A DNA stretch of 64,000 nucleotides from Kitasatospora azatica KCTC 9699 (lineage in GTDB: Bacteria > Actinomycetota > Actinomycetes > Streptomycetales > Streptomycetaceae), in NCBI RefSeq assembly GCF_000744785.1, contig NZ_JQMO01000003.1, positions 3,348,001 to 3,412,000 of the forward strand. The letters are read 5' to 3'. Of this stretch, positions 18,011-26,221 are shown one piece after another. The position numbers and the translations under genes are program-made. A model generated the notes under the pieces. That model searched no databases, was not told the DNA's origin, and was given only the letters and a program-made list of their open reading frames with translations. Within the stretch, counting starts at the first letter, position 1. The number at the start of each line of letters is the position of its first letter.

Positions 18011-18355
18011 CGGTGTCCTCCATGATCCGATCGGGCTTTCGTGCGAATTAAGTGGAGCCTCCGGAAATCCTTCCCGGCGACCCTAGTATCCATTCTCGGA
18101 CGGCCCCTGGGCGAGCCGGCCTCATCCTGGCACTACGTCAAGTCCCGTGACAGAAACGCCTGGTGGGAACCGTGAGCAAGGCGGTCAAAGGTCCGACCTG
18201 ACGTAGTGCGGGTGGTTCATGACGCAGTGCCGCCAGCATTCCGGAATGATCTCGGATATTCGCACTTTGCCGATCCAGCCGGGAACCGTGTCAGTTAGTG
18301 TCGTATTCACTGCGCCATATCTATGGCTTCCAGTTCTCTCTTGGAGGTTCCATCC
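18011..18355. promoter_or_regulatory. Divergent promoter region with repeated 11-bp sites
   Basis: This region separates the SDR gene (minus) from the MFS exporter gene (plus). It contains GCACTACGTCA at 18130-18140, its exact reverse complement TGACGTAGTGC at 18199-18209, and a one-mismatch copy TGACGCAGTGC at 18220-18230. The last two start 21 bp apart, two helical turns. A separate perfect palindrome CATTCCGGAATG lies at 18237-18248. These look like binding sites for one or two regulators not encoded next to them. Confidence 0.6.
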
Positions 18356-19834
18356 ATGACCGCACCAACGGATCAGCGGGCCCTCGCGCGCGACGCTGCC
18401 CCGAGTGCCCTGGCAGCGGGTGGCAACCGCAGGGCGGCACTCATCCTGCTCGTCGCGGTCCAGTTCATGCTGGTTCTGGACTCGACGATCGTCGCCGTGG
18501 CGATGCCTTCGCTCGGTACCGACCTCGGCTTCTCCCAGGCCAGCCTGTCCTGGGTGACCAACGCGTATGTGCTGCTCTTCGGCGGCTTCCTGATGCTCGG
18601 TGGCCGGCTGGCCGACCTGACCGGCCGCCGCAAGCTCTTCATCCTGAGCCTGGTGCTCTTCGCCGTCGCCTCGGCCGTCGGTGGCCTCGCCAGCTCCCCG
18701 GCCATGGTGATCATCGTCCGGGCGGTGCAGGGCCTGGCCTCGGCGCTCGCCGCGCCGGCCGCGCTCTCGCTGCTCATGACGGTGTTCCCGGACGACACGG
18801 CGCAGGGCAAGACCGAGCGCAACAAGGCCCTGGGCGTCTACGGTGCCGTCTCCGGCGCCGGTGGTGCGGCCGGCATGATTCTGGGCGGTGTGCTCACCGA
18901 CTGGTTCGGCTGGCAGGCGGTCTTCTACGTCAACGTGCCGATCGCCCTGATCGCCGCCGCGCTGGCGGTCAAGTTCCTGCCCGCCGGTGAGAGCACCGTG
19001 GAGGAGAAGCGCTTCGACCTCGGTGGCGCGCTCTTCGTCACCGCCGGTCTCGGCCTGCTGGTCTTCTCCCTGGTCGACGCCGACAAGGCCGGCTGGGGCT
19101 CGGCCCGCACGCTGGGCGGCATCGCCGGTGCGCTCGTGCTGCTGGCGCTCTTCCTGGTGGTCGAGTCCAAGCACAGCCAGCCGCTGATCCCGCTCGGGAT
19201 CTTCCGGCGCAAGGTGCTGCCCGGCGCCAACCTGGTCGGCGGGCTGATCCCGATGGCCATGATCCCGGCCATCTTCTTCCTCACCCTCTACACCCAGATC
19301 GTCCAGGGCTACTCGCCGCTGCGCTCGGGCCTGGCCCTGGTGCCGCTCGCCCTCGCGGTGGTGCTGGCTGCCACCAACGTGGGCCGGGTGCTGCCCCTGC
19401 TCGGCCTCAAGGGCACCACGATGCTGGGCACCCTGCTGGTGGCCGGCGGTACCTTCTGGGCCTCCGGGATCAACGGCGGCGGCTTCTGGCTCGAGCAGTT
19501 CGGCCCGGAGATCCTGGCCGGCCTCGGCGGCGGCACCGTCTGGGTCTCGGCCACCGTGGCCGCGACCAGCTCCGCCTCGGAGGAGGAGGCCGGCCTCGCC
19601 TCCGGTCTCTTCAACACCTCCAACCAGATCGGTGCCGCGCTCGGCCTGGCCGTGCTCGCCACGGTGGCCGCGGCCGGTACCACCAGCTCCACCAAGAGCG
19701 GCCACGCGGTGAACACCGCGCTGACCGCCGGGTACAGCAACGCGCTGGTGGGCGCCGCGATCATCGCCGTGGTGGCGACCCTGGCGGCGGCGTTCATGCT
19801 CCCCGGCAAGAGCGCGATGCGCTCCGGCAGCTGA
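18356..19834 (+). CDS. MFS multidrug exporter, DHA2 (EmrB/QacA) type
   Basis: This 492-residue transporter has about 14 hydrophobic helices. It carries DHA2-family motifs: LDSTIVAVAMPSL in helix 1, the loop motif GGRLADLTGRRK, and the antiporter motif C-like segment GAAGMILGGVLTD in helix 5. It probably exports a drug-like or self-made compound using the proton gradient. The ATG at 18356 follows GGAGG with 8-nt spacing. An upstream in-frame ATG at 18323 lacks such a site. It opens the plus-strand run that continues through the flavoprotein, LtrA and Nif11 genes, although a strong hairpin follows it. Confidence 0.9.
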   Translation: MTAPTDQRALARDAAPSALAAGGNRRAALILLVAVQFMLVLDSTIVAVAMPSLGTDLGFSQASLSWVTNAYVLLFGGFLMLGGRLADLTGRRKLFILSLVLFAVASAVGGLASSPAMVIIVRAVQGLASALAAPAALSLLMTVFPDDTAQGKTERNKALGVYGAVSGAGGAAGMILGGVLTDWFGWQAVFYVNVPIALIAAALAVKFLPAGESTVEEKRFDLGGALFVTAGLGLLVFSLVDADKAGWGSARTLGGIAGALVLLALFLVVESKHSQPLIPLGIFRRKVLPGANLVGGLIPMAMIPAIFFLTLYTQIVQGYSPLRSGLALVPLALAVVLAATNVGRVLPLLGLKGTTMLGTLLVAGGTFWASGINGGGFWLEQFGPEILAGLGGGTVWVSATVAATSSASEEEAGLASGLFNTSNQIGAALGLAVLATVAAAGTTSSTKSGHAVNTALTAGYSNALVGAAIIAVVATLAAAFMLPGKSAMRSGS

Positions 19835-19857
19835 TGGCCGCCGCGCACAGAACCGGC

Positions 19858-19905
19858 CGCTGGGCCGCCACGAGCTGCCTCCGGGCTGCCCGTGGCGGCC
19901 CAGCG
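19858..19905 (+). terminator. Hairpin after the MFS exporter gene
   Basis: A perfect 15-bp stem (19858-19872 with 19891-19905) with an 18-nt loop lies 23 bp after the exporter stop. It probably terminates or attenuates transcription before the flavoprotein gene. Confidence 0.65.
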
Positions 19906-19946
19906 GACGTGTGACGGACCGCCGGCGAAGAGAGGAACACACCGCA

Positions 19947-20879
19947 GTGAGTCATGACCACTCGACGATGGCCGACTCCATCATCGTGGGCGGCGGCCCG
20001 GCCGGGCTGTCCGCCGCCATCTGCCTGGCCCGCTACAACCGGCGGGTGCTGGTCTTCGACACCGGGCACGGGCGCTCGACCCACCACCAGGTCAACCGCA
20101 ACTACCTGGGATTCCCCGGTGGCATCGCCACCGTGGAACTGCGCGAGCTGGCGACCCGTCAGCTGAGCGACTACCCGGCGGCCCAGGTGCTGCGCCATGC
20201 CGTGACCGGCGCCGAGGGCGACGCCGAGCGCGGCTTCACCGTGCACACCCAGTCGCAGGAGTTCCGGGCCCGCACGCTGATCCTGGCCACCGGCGTGCTC
20301 GACCACTTCCCGCACTTCCCCGGCTGGGAGCGCTACGTCGGCGAGTCGATGTTCTGGTGCATCGCCTGCGACGGCTACGAGAACCGCGGCCGGGAGATCC
20401 TGGTGGTCGGCCACACCGACGCGGCCGCCGCCGAGGCGATGCAGATGCACAGCCTCAGCGACCGGGTCCGACTGCTGACGAACAGTCACCGCAACGAGAT
20501 CAGCGAGGTGCTCTGCCGGCGGCTGCGGGCGGCCGGCATCCCGGTGCTGCACGACCAGATCCACACCGTGGAGGGCGACAAGGGGCAGCTGCGCACGGTG
20601 GTCACCCGGGGCGGCGAACGGCTCTCGCTGGACGCGCTGTTCAGCATCCAGGGGGCCACCCCGGAGACCCGGCTGGCGGCGCAGCTCGGCGTGCTGCTCG
20701 CGCCCAGCGGCTACATCCAGGTCGACACCGAGCAGAAGACCTCGGTGGAGGCCGTGTACGCCGCCGGCGACGTCACCTCGCTCCACTCCCACCAGGTCAG
20801 TGCCGCGGTGCACGAGGGGTCGCAGGCCGCCTCGGCGGCCAACTACTTCCTGTACCCGCCCGAGCTCAAGTCCGCCTGA
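19947..20879 (+). CDS. FAD-dependent thioredoxin-reductase-like oxidoreductase with CxxC
   Basis: This 310-residue flavoprotein has an N-terminal FAD-binding GGGPAG motif (residues 15-20), a redox pair C138-I-A-C141 (FWCIACDGYE) in the thioredoxin-reductase position, and the closing FAD motif YAAGDV. The NADPH-site motif is unusual: VVGHTDAAAAEA instead of a GGGDSA-like sequence, so the electron source could differ. The layout also resembles dithiol oxidases that make disulfides in natural products. The GTG at 19947 has GAGGA about 10 nt upstream; the ATG at 19968 is an alternative. It belongs to the accessory redox cluster. Confidence 0.85.
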   Translation: MSHDHSTMADSIIVGGGPAGLSAAICLARYNRRVLVFDTGHGRSTHHQVNRNYLGFPGGIATVELRELATRQLSDYPAAQVLRHAVTGAEGDAERGFTVHTQSQEFRARTLILATGVLDHFPHFPGWERYVGESMFWCIACDGYENRGREILVVGHTDAAAAEAMQMHSLSDRVRLLTNSHRNEISEVLCRRLRAAGIPVLHDQIHTVEGDKGQLRTVVTRGGERLSLDALFSIQGATPETRLAAQLGVLLAPSGYIQVDTEQKTSVEAVYAAGDVTSLHSHQVSAAVHEGSQAASAANYFLYPPELKSA

Positions 20880-20903
20880 CCCCTGGCCGCGGACCCAAGG
20901 ACG

Positions 20904-20929
20904 ACGACTGATGGCTACGACTGATGGCT
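20904..20929 (+). repeat. 13-bp tandem duplication over the ltrA-like start codon
   Basis: The 13-mer ACGACTGATGGCT occurs twice without a gap (20904-20916 and 20917-20929), so the start ATGGCT is duplicated out of frame. The AAGGA ribosome site at about 20897-20901 has normal spacing to the first ATG (20911). That ATG opens a 6-codon frame ending at 20931, overlapping the real start at 20924. Confidence 0.85.
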
Positions 20930-22228
20930 GACAACACCACCGGGCCGACCGCCGTGCGGGACGAGGACCTGGGCCCGGAGCTCGAACCGGAGATTCCCGA
21001 GGACTCGCTCGAGGACCCGGCCCCGGAGCCGAAACCGGTCCTGGCCAGCCGGCCGGCCGAGCAGCGGGTCACCTGGGCGGAGCTCTTCTTCGACCTGGTC
21101 TGGGTCTTCGCGATCACCGAACTCGCGCACGCGCTGGCCTACTCCTCCGGGCCGACCGGCATCCTGCGCACCCTGGTGCTGACCATCCCGCTCTGGTGGG
21201 GCTGGAACAGCGTGACGCTGCTCGGCAACGCCTCGGGGGAGCGGCTGGACAGCCCGCGCGGGCGGCTGCTGCTCTTCCTGATGGGGGCCATCGGCCTGGG
21301 GATGGCGGTGGCCGTCCCCGACGCCTACGGGGGCAACGGCCTGCTCTTCGCGGTCTGCTTCATCCTGTTGCGGCTGCTGCTCTGGATGGAGATGCACCGG
21401 CTGCACTTCTACGGTGAGTTGCGGATGGAGCCGTTCGCCCTCGGGCTGGTCATCGCCGGTCCGCTCTTCCTGGCCGGAGCGCTCGCACCGGACCCCTGGC
21501 GGCTCGGGCTGTGGGGGGCGGGCGCGCTGCTGGAGGTGGCCGGCCCAGCGCTGCTCGGCCACCGGCTCGACCACATCAAGCTGGAGGCGGCCCACCTGCC
21601 GGAACGATTCGGCTTGATCATCATCATGGCGCTCGGCGAGACCGTGGTGACCCTGGGCACCCAGGCCGCCAGCGGCCCGCTCGGGCCGAGCCGGGTGGCC
21701 GCGCTGGGCGTCGGCTTCCTGCTGGTGATCGGCCTGTGGTGGACCTACTTCCACTTCGGTGCGCCGGCCGTGCGGCACGGCCTGGAGACCAGCGCGGTGC
21801 AGGCCCGGATCCTGCGCGACGTCTTCCACTACGCGCACTTCTGCTACCTGCTCGCGGTGATCTGCATCGCGGTCTCGCTGCGGGAGCTGATCAGGGCACC
21901 GATGGAGAACGGCCACGAGCTGGCCGCCTGCCTGGTGGCGCCCGGTGCCGGGCTGTACTTCCTGGGCTTCTGCTACTCCCGTTGGCGGATGTACGGCAGC
22001 GCCGCGCTGAGCCGGTTCGCGGCCGCGCTGGCCTGCTTCGCGGTGATGCCGCTGACCCCGCTGCTGCCGGCCGTCGCGGTGGCCGGCCTGGTGGCCGCCC
22101 TGGTGATCGCGCTCAACGTCGTCGAGTACTGGGTGATCACCACCGGGCGTCCGGTGATCTTCCTGCACACGCCGAAGTGCTGGGTCCGCTGGCGGCAGCG
22201 CAGCCGGGACCTGAACAAGTCCGAATGA
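20924..22228 (+). CDS. LtrA family (low temperature requirement A) membrane protein
   Basis: This 434-residue protein has a 45-residue acidic, Pro-rich cytoplasmic leader, then the LtrA signature region VTWAELFFDLVWVFAITELAH and about ten to twelve membrane helices. The LtrA family is named for a Listeria cold-growth locus; its biochemical role is unknown. The conserved ELFFDL segment and a central GLIIIMALGETVV motif are present. The ATG at 20924 is the only start leading into the protein, but its ribosome site is displaced by a 13-bp duplication, so expression may be low or depend on re-initiation from a 6-codon upstream frame. Confidence 0.86.
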   Translation: MADNTTGPTAVRDEDLGPELEPEIPEDSLEDPAPEPKPVLASRPAEQRVTWAELFFDLVWVFAITELAHALAYSSGPTGILRTLVLTIPLWWGWNSVTLLGNASGERLDSPRGRLLLFLMGAIGLGMAVAVPDAYGGNGLLFAVCFILLRLLLWMEMHRLHFYGELRMEPFALGLVIAGPLFLAGALAPDPWRLGLWGAGALLEVAGPALLGHRLDHIKLEAAHLPERFGLIIIMALGETVVTLGTQAASGPLGPSRVAALGVGFLLVIGLWWTYFHFGAPAVRHGLETSAVQARILRDVFHYAHFCYLLAVICIAVSLRELIRAPMENGHELAACLVAPGAGLYFLGFCYSRWRMYGSAALSRFAAALACFAVMPLTPLLPAVAVAGLVAALVIALNVVEYWVITTGRPVIFLHTPKCWVRWRQRSRDLNKSE

Positions 22229-22361
22229 CGAAGTCGGACTGTCGCGGCTGCCCTGGCCTGGGCGTTGACCCTCCGTCAGCCGCCCGGTGAGCATGAACGG
22301 GAATCGGGGGCCGGGGAGAACCGAGCAGGTTCGGGGCCGGCCCGGAAGAGGAGGCAGGACC

Positions 22362-22697
22362 ATGTCCCGGCAGAGTTTCGCCGAGTTCATCACCGCGGTC
22401 GCGGCCGATCCCGAGCTGCTCGCCCGCTACGACCGGTACAGCCTCGCCCAGTTGACCTTCCACGCGAAGAACGCGGGCTACGAGTTCGGGCCGGCGGACA
22501 TCGAGGCGGTGGTCGGCGCACTGGAGATCACCACCATTCTGGAGAAGGACCGCCAGGACGTGGACGGCAACGCCGCGCTGTGGCGCGAGATGTGGGGCGT
22601 GCGCCACCTGGACTACCTGGCCAGCCGGGTGCGTACCCGGTTCACCGACGAGGAGTTCCGCGCGCTGGTCGGCGGACTCGAGGAGACCGCGGCATGA
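22362..22697 (+). CDS. Nif11-domain protein, first of a pair
   Basis: This 111-residue protein begins with a Nif11-like domain (residues 1-57: SFAEFITAVAADPELL, NAGYEFGPADIEAVVGALEI). A second conserved block follows at 72-86 (ALWREMWGVRHLDYL). Nif11 domains are known from leader regions of some ribosomally made peptide precursors, but this protein has no convincing double-Gly cleavage site followed by a Cys/Ser/Thr-rich core. It aligns without gaps to the next gene product. A strong AGGAGG site precedes the ATG. The stop overlaps the next start by 4 bp, so both are made together. Role unknown. Confidence 0.78.
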   Translation: MSRQSFAEFITAVAADPELLARYDRYSLAQLTFHAKNAGYEFGPADIEAVVGALEITTILEKDRQDVDGNAALWREMWGVRHLDYLASRVRTRFTDEEFRALVGGLEETAA

Positions 22698-22996
22698 GCG
22701 AGCAGAACGTCATCGAGTTCCTCACCCTGCTGGCCGACCGGCAGGACCTGTTGGACGAGCTGCGGGTGAAGAGCAAGTCCGAGGTGCTGGCGGCCGCCGC
22801 CGAGCTCGGACTGCCCTTCACCGAGGAGGACTTCGACCCGCTGGTCTGGGGTCTGGAGATCAAGCTCGCCGAGCACCGGGGCGACAGCTTCGACAACACC
22901 TTCCCGCTCTGGGCCACCATGTGGGGCCGCTACTACCTGGACTACCTGGTCGAGGACGTGGTGCCGAGCCTGCGCCAGACCGGCCTGCTGGCCTGA
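22694..22996 (+). CDS. Nif11-domain protein, second of a pair
   Basis: This 100-residue protein has an N-terminal Nif11-like domain (NVIEFLTLLADRQDLLDEL, ELGLPFTEEDFDPLVWGLEI) and a C-terminal block PLWATMWGRYYLDYL at residues 71-85. The block occupies the same positions as in the neighbouring 111-residue paralogue. The shared pattern is LW..MWG...LDYL. It is coupled to the first gene by an ATGA overlap and followed 33 bp later by a GMC oxidoreductase gene. Paired, co-translated small proteins suggest a heterodimer, adaptor or enzyme substrate for the oxidoreductases downstream. That is inference from context only. Confidence 0.78.
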   Translation: MSEQNVIEFLTLLADRQDLLDELRVKSKSEVLAAAAELGLPFTEEDFDPLVWGLEIKLAEHRGDSFDNTFPLWATMWGRYYLDYLVEDVVPSLRQTGLLA

Positions 22997-23029
22997 GCCC
23001 CGACCGGCCCCAGACGAGGAGACGCTCCC

Positions 23030-24580
23030 GTGGCGAGTGAAGAGAATTTCGACTACATCGTGGTGGGGGCCGGTTCGGCCGGCTGTGTCGTCGCCCGCCG
23101 GCTGCTGGACCGGCTGGACTGCCGGGTGCTGCTGCTGGAGGCGGGCGGCTCGGACGACCGGGCCAGTGTGCACGCCACCGACCTCGGTTCGATGACCTCC
23201 ATGTGGGGCCCTGAGGACGTGAGTTGGCCGTACCGGACGGCTCCGCAGCCGGGCCTGGACGGCCGTCGGATCGACCTGACCCAGGGTAAGATCATCGGCG
23301 GCGGCAGCTCGATCAACGCCATGATGTACGTGCGCGGCAACCGGCACGACTTCGACCACTGGGCCGAGCTCGGCAACCCCGGCTGGTCCTACCAGGACGT
23401 GCTGCCGTACTTCCGGCGGGCCGAGCGCTACGCGGGCAAGCCCTCGCAGTACCGCGGCACCGACGGTCCGCTCTCGGTGATCGACTACGAGAACCCCAGC
23501 GCCGTCTCGCAGGCCTTCGTGGCCGGCGCGGCCGAGCTGGGCCACGACGTGGAACACGACTACAACGGCGAGCGGCAGGAGGGTGGCGGGTTCTTCTACC
23601 AGTCCACCCGGACCCCGGACAACCAGCGGGCCTCCACCGCGGCGGGCTACCTGGACCCGGTGCTCGACGACCCGCGGCTGACCGTGCTGACCGGCGCCCT
23701 GGTGAGCCGGGTGCTGGTCGCCGACGGGCGGGCCACCGGCGTGGAGTTCCGCCAGGACGGGCAGACCAGGACGGCGCGGGCCGACGCCGAGGTGATCCTC
23801 ACCGCCGGCGCGCTGGCCTCGCCGAAGCTGCTGCTGCTCTCCGGCATCGGCCCCGAGGAGGAGCTGCGCCGGCACGGCGTCCCGCTCGTCCACGAGCTCG
23901 CCGGGGTCGGCCGCAACCTGCAGGACCACCTGCTCTTCGGCGTCGGCTACGAGAGCCTCCAAGACCTTCCGTTCCCCCAACTGCTGGCCGAGGCCGGTCT
24001 GTTCGCCCGTTCGCGGGAGCGCGAGGGGATCACCGGCGGCGGGCCCGACCTGCAGTTCTTCTTCGGCCCGGTGCAGTTCATCGCCGACCAGTACAAGACC
24101 GAAGGGCCGGGGTTCACCTTCGCCCCGATCCTGGCCCAGCCGCGCAGCCGCGGCTTCGTCCACCTGAGCTCGGCCGACCCGGCCGCGCTGCCGGTGGTGG
24201 ACCCGCACTACCTGACCGCCGAGGCGGACGTGCAGGTGCTGGTCCGCGGCCTGGCGCTGTCCCGCGAGATCGTCCACACCAGCGCCTTCGACCCCTTCCG
24301 CGGGCGGGAGTTGGCGCCCGGCCCCGAGGCGGTCGACCCGGCCGAGCTGGCCGGCTACGTGCGCCAGAACGCCTCCACGGTCTGGCACCCGGTGGGCACC
24401 TGCCGGATGGGCCACGGGCTGGACGCCGTGGTCGACGCCGCGCTGCGGGTGCACGGAATCGAGCGACTGCGCGTCGCGGACGCCTCGATCATGCCGACCA
24501 TCACCACCGGCAACACCAACGCCGCGACGATCATGATCGCCGAGAAGGCCGCCGACCTGATCACCGACGCCGCACGCTGA
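23030..24580 (+). CDS. GMC oxidoreductase (His/Asn type)
   Basis: This 516-residue flavoprotein belongs to the glucose-methanol-choline family. It has FAD motif VVGAGSAGCVVARRL at the N-terminus, the first GMC signature GGGSSINAMMYVRGNRHDFDHW near residue 90, and the C-terminal active site WHPVGTC (H453) with TGNTNAATIMI (N495). It would oxidise an alcohol or related group using FAD. The sequence resembles the choline-dehydrogenase branch, but the substrate is unknown. Start is GTG with GAGGAG about 8 nt upstream. The gene is followed after 20 bp by a second GMC gene. Confidence 0.92.
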   Translation: MASEENFDYIVVGAGSAGCVVARRLLDRLDCRVLLLEAGGSDDRASVHATDLGSMTSMWGPEDVSWPYRTAPQPGLDGRRIDLTQGKIIGGGSSINAMMYVRGNRHDFDHWAELGNPGWSYQDVLPYFRRAERYAGKPSQYRGTDGPLSVIDYENPSAVSQAFVAGAAELGHDVEHDYNGERQEGGGFFYQSTRTPDNQRASTAAGYLDPVLDDPRLTVLTGALVSRVLVADGRATGVEFRQDGQTRTARADAEVILTAGALASPKLLLLSGIGPEEELRRHGVPLVHELAGVGRNLQDHLLFGVGYESLQDLPFPQLLAEAGLFARSREREGITGGGPDLQFFFGPVQFIADQYKTEGPGFTFAPILAQPRSRGFVHLSSADPAALPVVDPHYLTAEADVQVLVRGLALSREIVHTSAFDPFRGRELAPGPEAVDPAELAGYVRQNASTVWHPVGTCRMGHGLDAVVDAALRVHGIERLRVADASIMPTITTGNTNAATIMIAEKAADLITDAAR

Positions 24581-24600
24581 CCAGAAAGGTCACTCAACAG

Positions 24601-26190
24601 ATGACTGACACCTTCGACTTCATCGTGGTCGGCGGCGGTGCGGCCGGCCTGGTCGTGGCCGCCCGGCTGACCGAGAACCCCGAGGCCCGAGTCCTGGTCC
24701 TGGAGGCCGGCGACGACAGCCACCCGAACATCCTGCGGGACCCGGAGCTCTGGGCCGCGACCAACCTGTCCCGGTTCGACTGGGCCTACCTCAGCGAGCC
24801 GCAGCCCACCATGGGCGGCGACCAGGTGTACTCGCCGGCCGGCTTCGGCCTGGGCGGCACCTCGAACATCTACCACGCGATCCACCAGCGCGGCCGCGAC
24901 GCCGACTACGACTCCTGGGCCTACGGCGGCGCGACCGGCTGGTCGGCCGCGGACGTGCTGCCCTACCTGCAGAAGCTGGAGAACCAGGAGGACGGCACCA
25001 ACCCGACCGGAGGCCTCGGCGGCCCGATCAACGTGGTGGACTCCGGCGCCGAGGGCAACGCGGTCTCGCAGACCTTCCTGGACGCCTGCGCCGAGCTGAA
25101 CTACCCGGTCATCGCCGACCACAACGCGGGCGTCTCCGGCGCCGGCTACCACCACATGGACATCACCAAGGACGGCGAGCGCAACGGCACCTGGGCGGGC
25201 TACTACCAGCCGGCCAAGGACCGCCCGAACCTCACCGTGCGGACCGAGGCGATCGCCGGCAAGCTGATCATCGAGGGCAAGCGCTGCGTCGGCGTCCAGT
25301 ACCTGAAGGACGGTCAGACGCACACCGCCCGGGCCGACCGCGAGGTGATCCTCTCGGCCGGCTCGCACGAGTCGCCCAAGCTGCTGATGCTCTCCGGCAT
25401 CGGCCAGCCCGAGCAGCTCTCCGCCTTCGGCATCGAGGTGGTCGAGGCGCTGCCCGGCGTCGGCGAGAACTACCAGAACCACCCGCTGGTGATCGGCCCG
25501 ACCGGCTACCTGGACCGCCCCGGCCCCGACACCGGCACCGCCAACGAGCCCGCGCTGTTCTGGAACTCGCAGCCCGGCCTGCTCTCGCCCGACCTGGAGA
25601 TCTGGTTCCTGCCGCGGGCCCCCTGGGGCGAGCAGCTGATCGCCCGGCTGGCCGAGTGGAAGGTCACCGGCGACACCACCGGCATCACCGAGCAGAACGA
25701 CGTCGACCCGCGCCTGGTGATCACCCTGCCCGGCCTGGTCCGTCCGCTCTCCCGCGGCTGGGTCCGACTGGCCGGCACCGACCCGACGCAGCGCCCGCGG
25801 TTCAGCCCCAACTACTACGGCGAGCCCGCCGACCTGGACGCGATCACCACCGCGGTGGAGATCGCCCGGGAGATCTACCGCACCGAGGCCTTCACCAAGG
25901 AGTGGGGCATCACCGAGCTCACCCCCGGCCCCGATGTGACCACCCGGGCCGAGCTGCGCAAGTGGTGCAGCCTCAACACGGGTTCGTTCCACCACTACAC
26001 CGGCACCTGCAAGATGGGCGTCGACAGCCTCGCCGTGGTTGACCCGCGGCTGAAGGTGCGCGGCATCGAGGGCCTGCGGGTCGCGGACGCCTCGGTGATG
26101 CCCTCGGTGGTGTCCGGACACACCCACACCACCACGGTGATGATCGGCGAGCGGGCGGCCGACTTCATCAAGCAGGACCACCAGCTCTGA
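24601..26190 (+). CDS. GMC oxidoreductase (His/His type)
   Basis: This 529-residue protein is a second GMC flavoenzyme, clearly divergent from its neighbour. The FAD motif VVGGGAAGLVVAARL and C-terminal HHYTGTCKMG (H465) and SGHTHTTTVMI (H507) give a His/His catalytic pair rather than His/Asn. The usual GGSSxxN signature is replaced by LGGTSNIYHAIHQRG, so the FAD-side pocket differs. It may act on a different group of the same molecule, or form a two-step oxidation with the first enzyme. It starts 20 bp after the first GMC gene, in the same operon. Confidence 0.9.
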   Translation: MTDTFDFIVVGGGAAGLVVAARLTENPEARVLVLEAGDDSHPNILRDPELWAATNLSRFDWAYLSEPQPTMGGDQVYSPAGFGLGGTSNIYHAIHQRGRDADYDSWAYGGATGWSAADVLPYLQKLENQEDGTNPTGGLGGPINVVDSGAEGNAVSQTFLDACAELNYPVIADHNAGVSGAGYHHMDITKDGERNGTWAGYYQPAKDRPNLTVRTEAIAGKLIIEGKRCVGVQYLKDGQTHTARADREVILSAGSHESPKLLMLSGIGQPEQLSAFGIEVVEALPGVGENYQNHPLVIGPTGYLDRPGPDTGTANEPALFWNSQPGLLSPDLEIWFLPRAPWGEQLIARLAEWKVTGDTTGITEQNDVDPRLVITLPGLVRPLSRGWVRLAGTDPTQRPRFSPNYYGEPADLDAITTAVEIAREIYRTEAFTKEWGITELTPGPDVTTRAELRKWCSLNTGSFHHYTGTCKMGVDSLAVVDPRLKVRGIEGLRVADASVMPSVVSGHTHTTTVMIGERAADFIKQDHQL

Positions 26191-26221
26191 TCCCGCTCCA
26201 TCACGCTGCGCCCGAGGAGAG

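Noticed and set aside
22362..22996. Nif11 proteins as straightforward RiPP precursors
   Set aside because: There is no convincing leader cleavage site followed by a Cys/Ser/Thr-rich core. The single GG in the first protein leaves only a six-residue acidic end.
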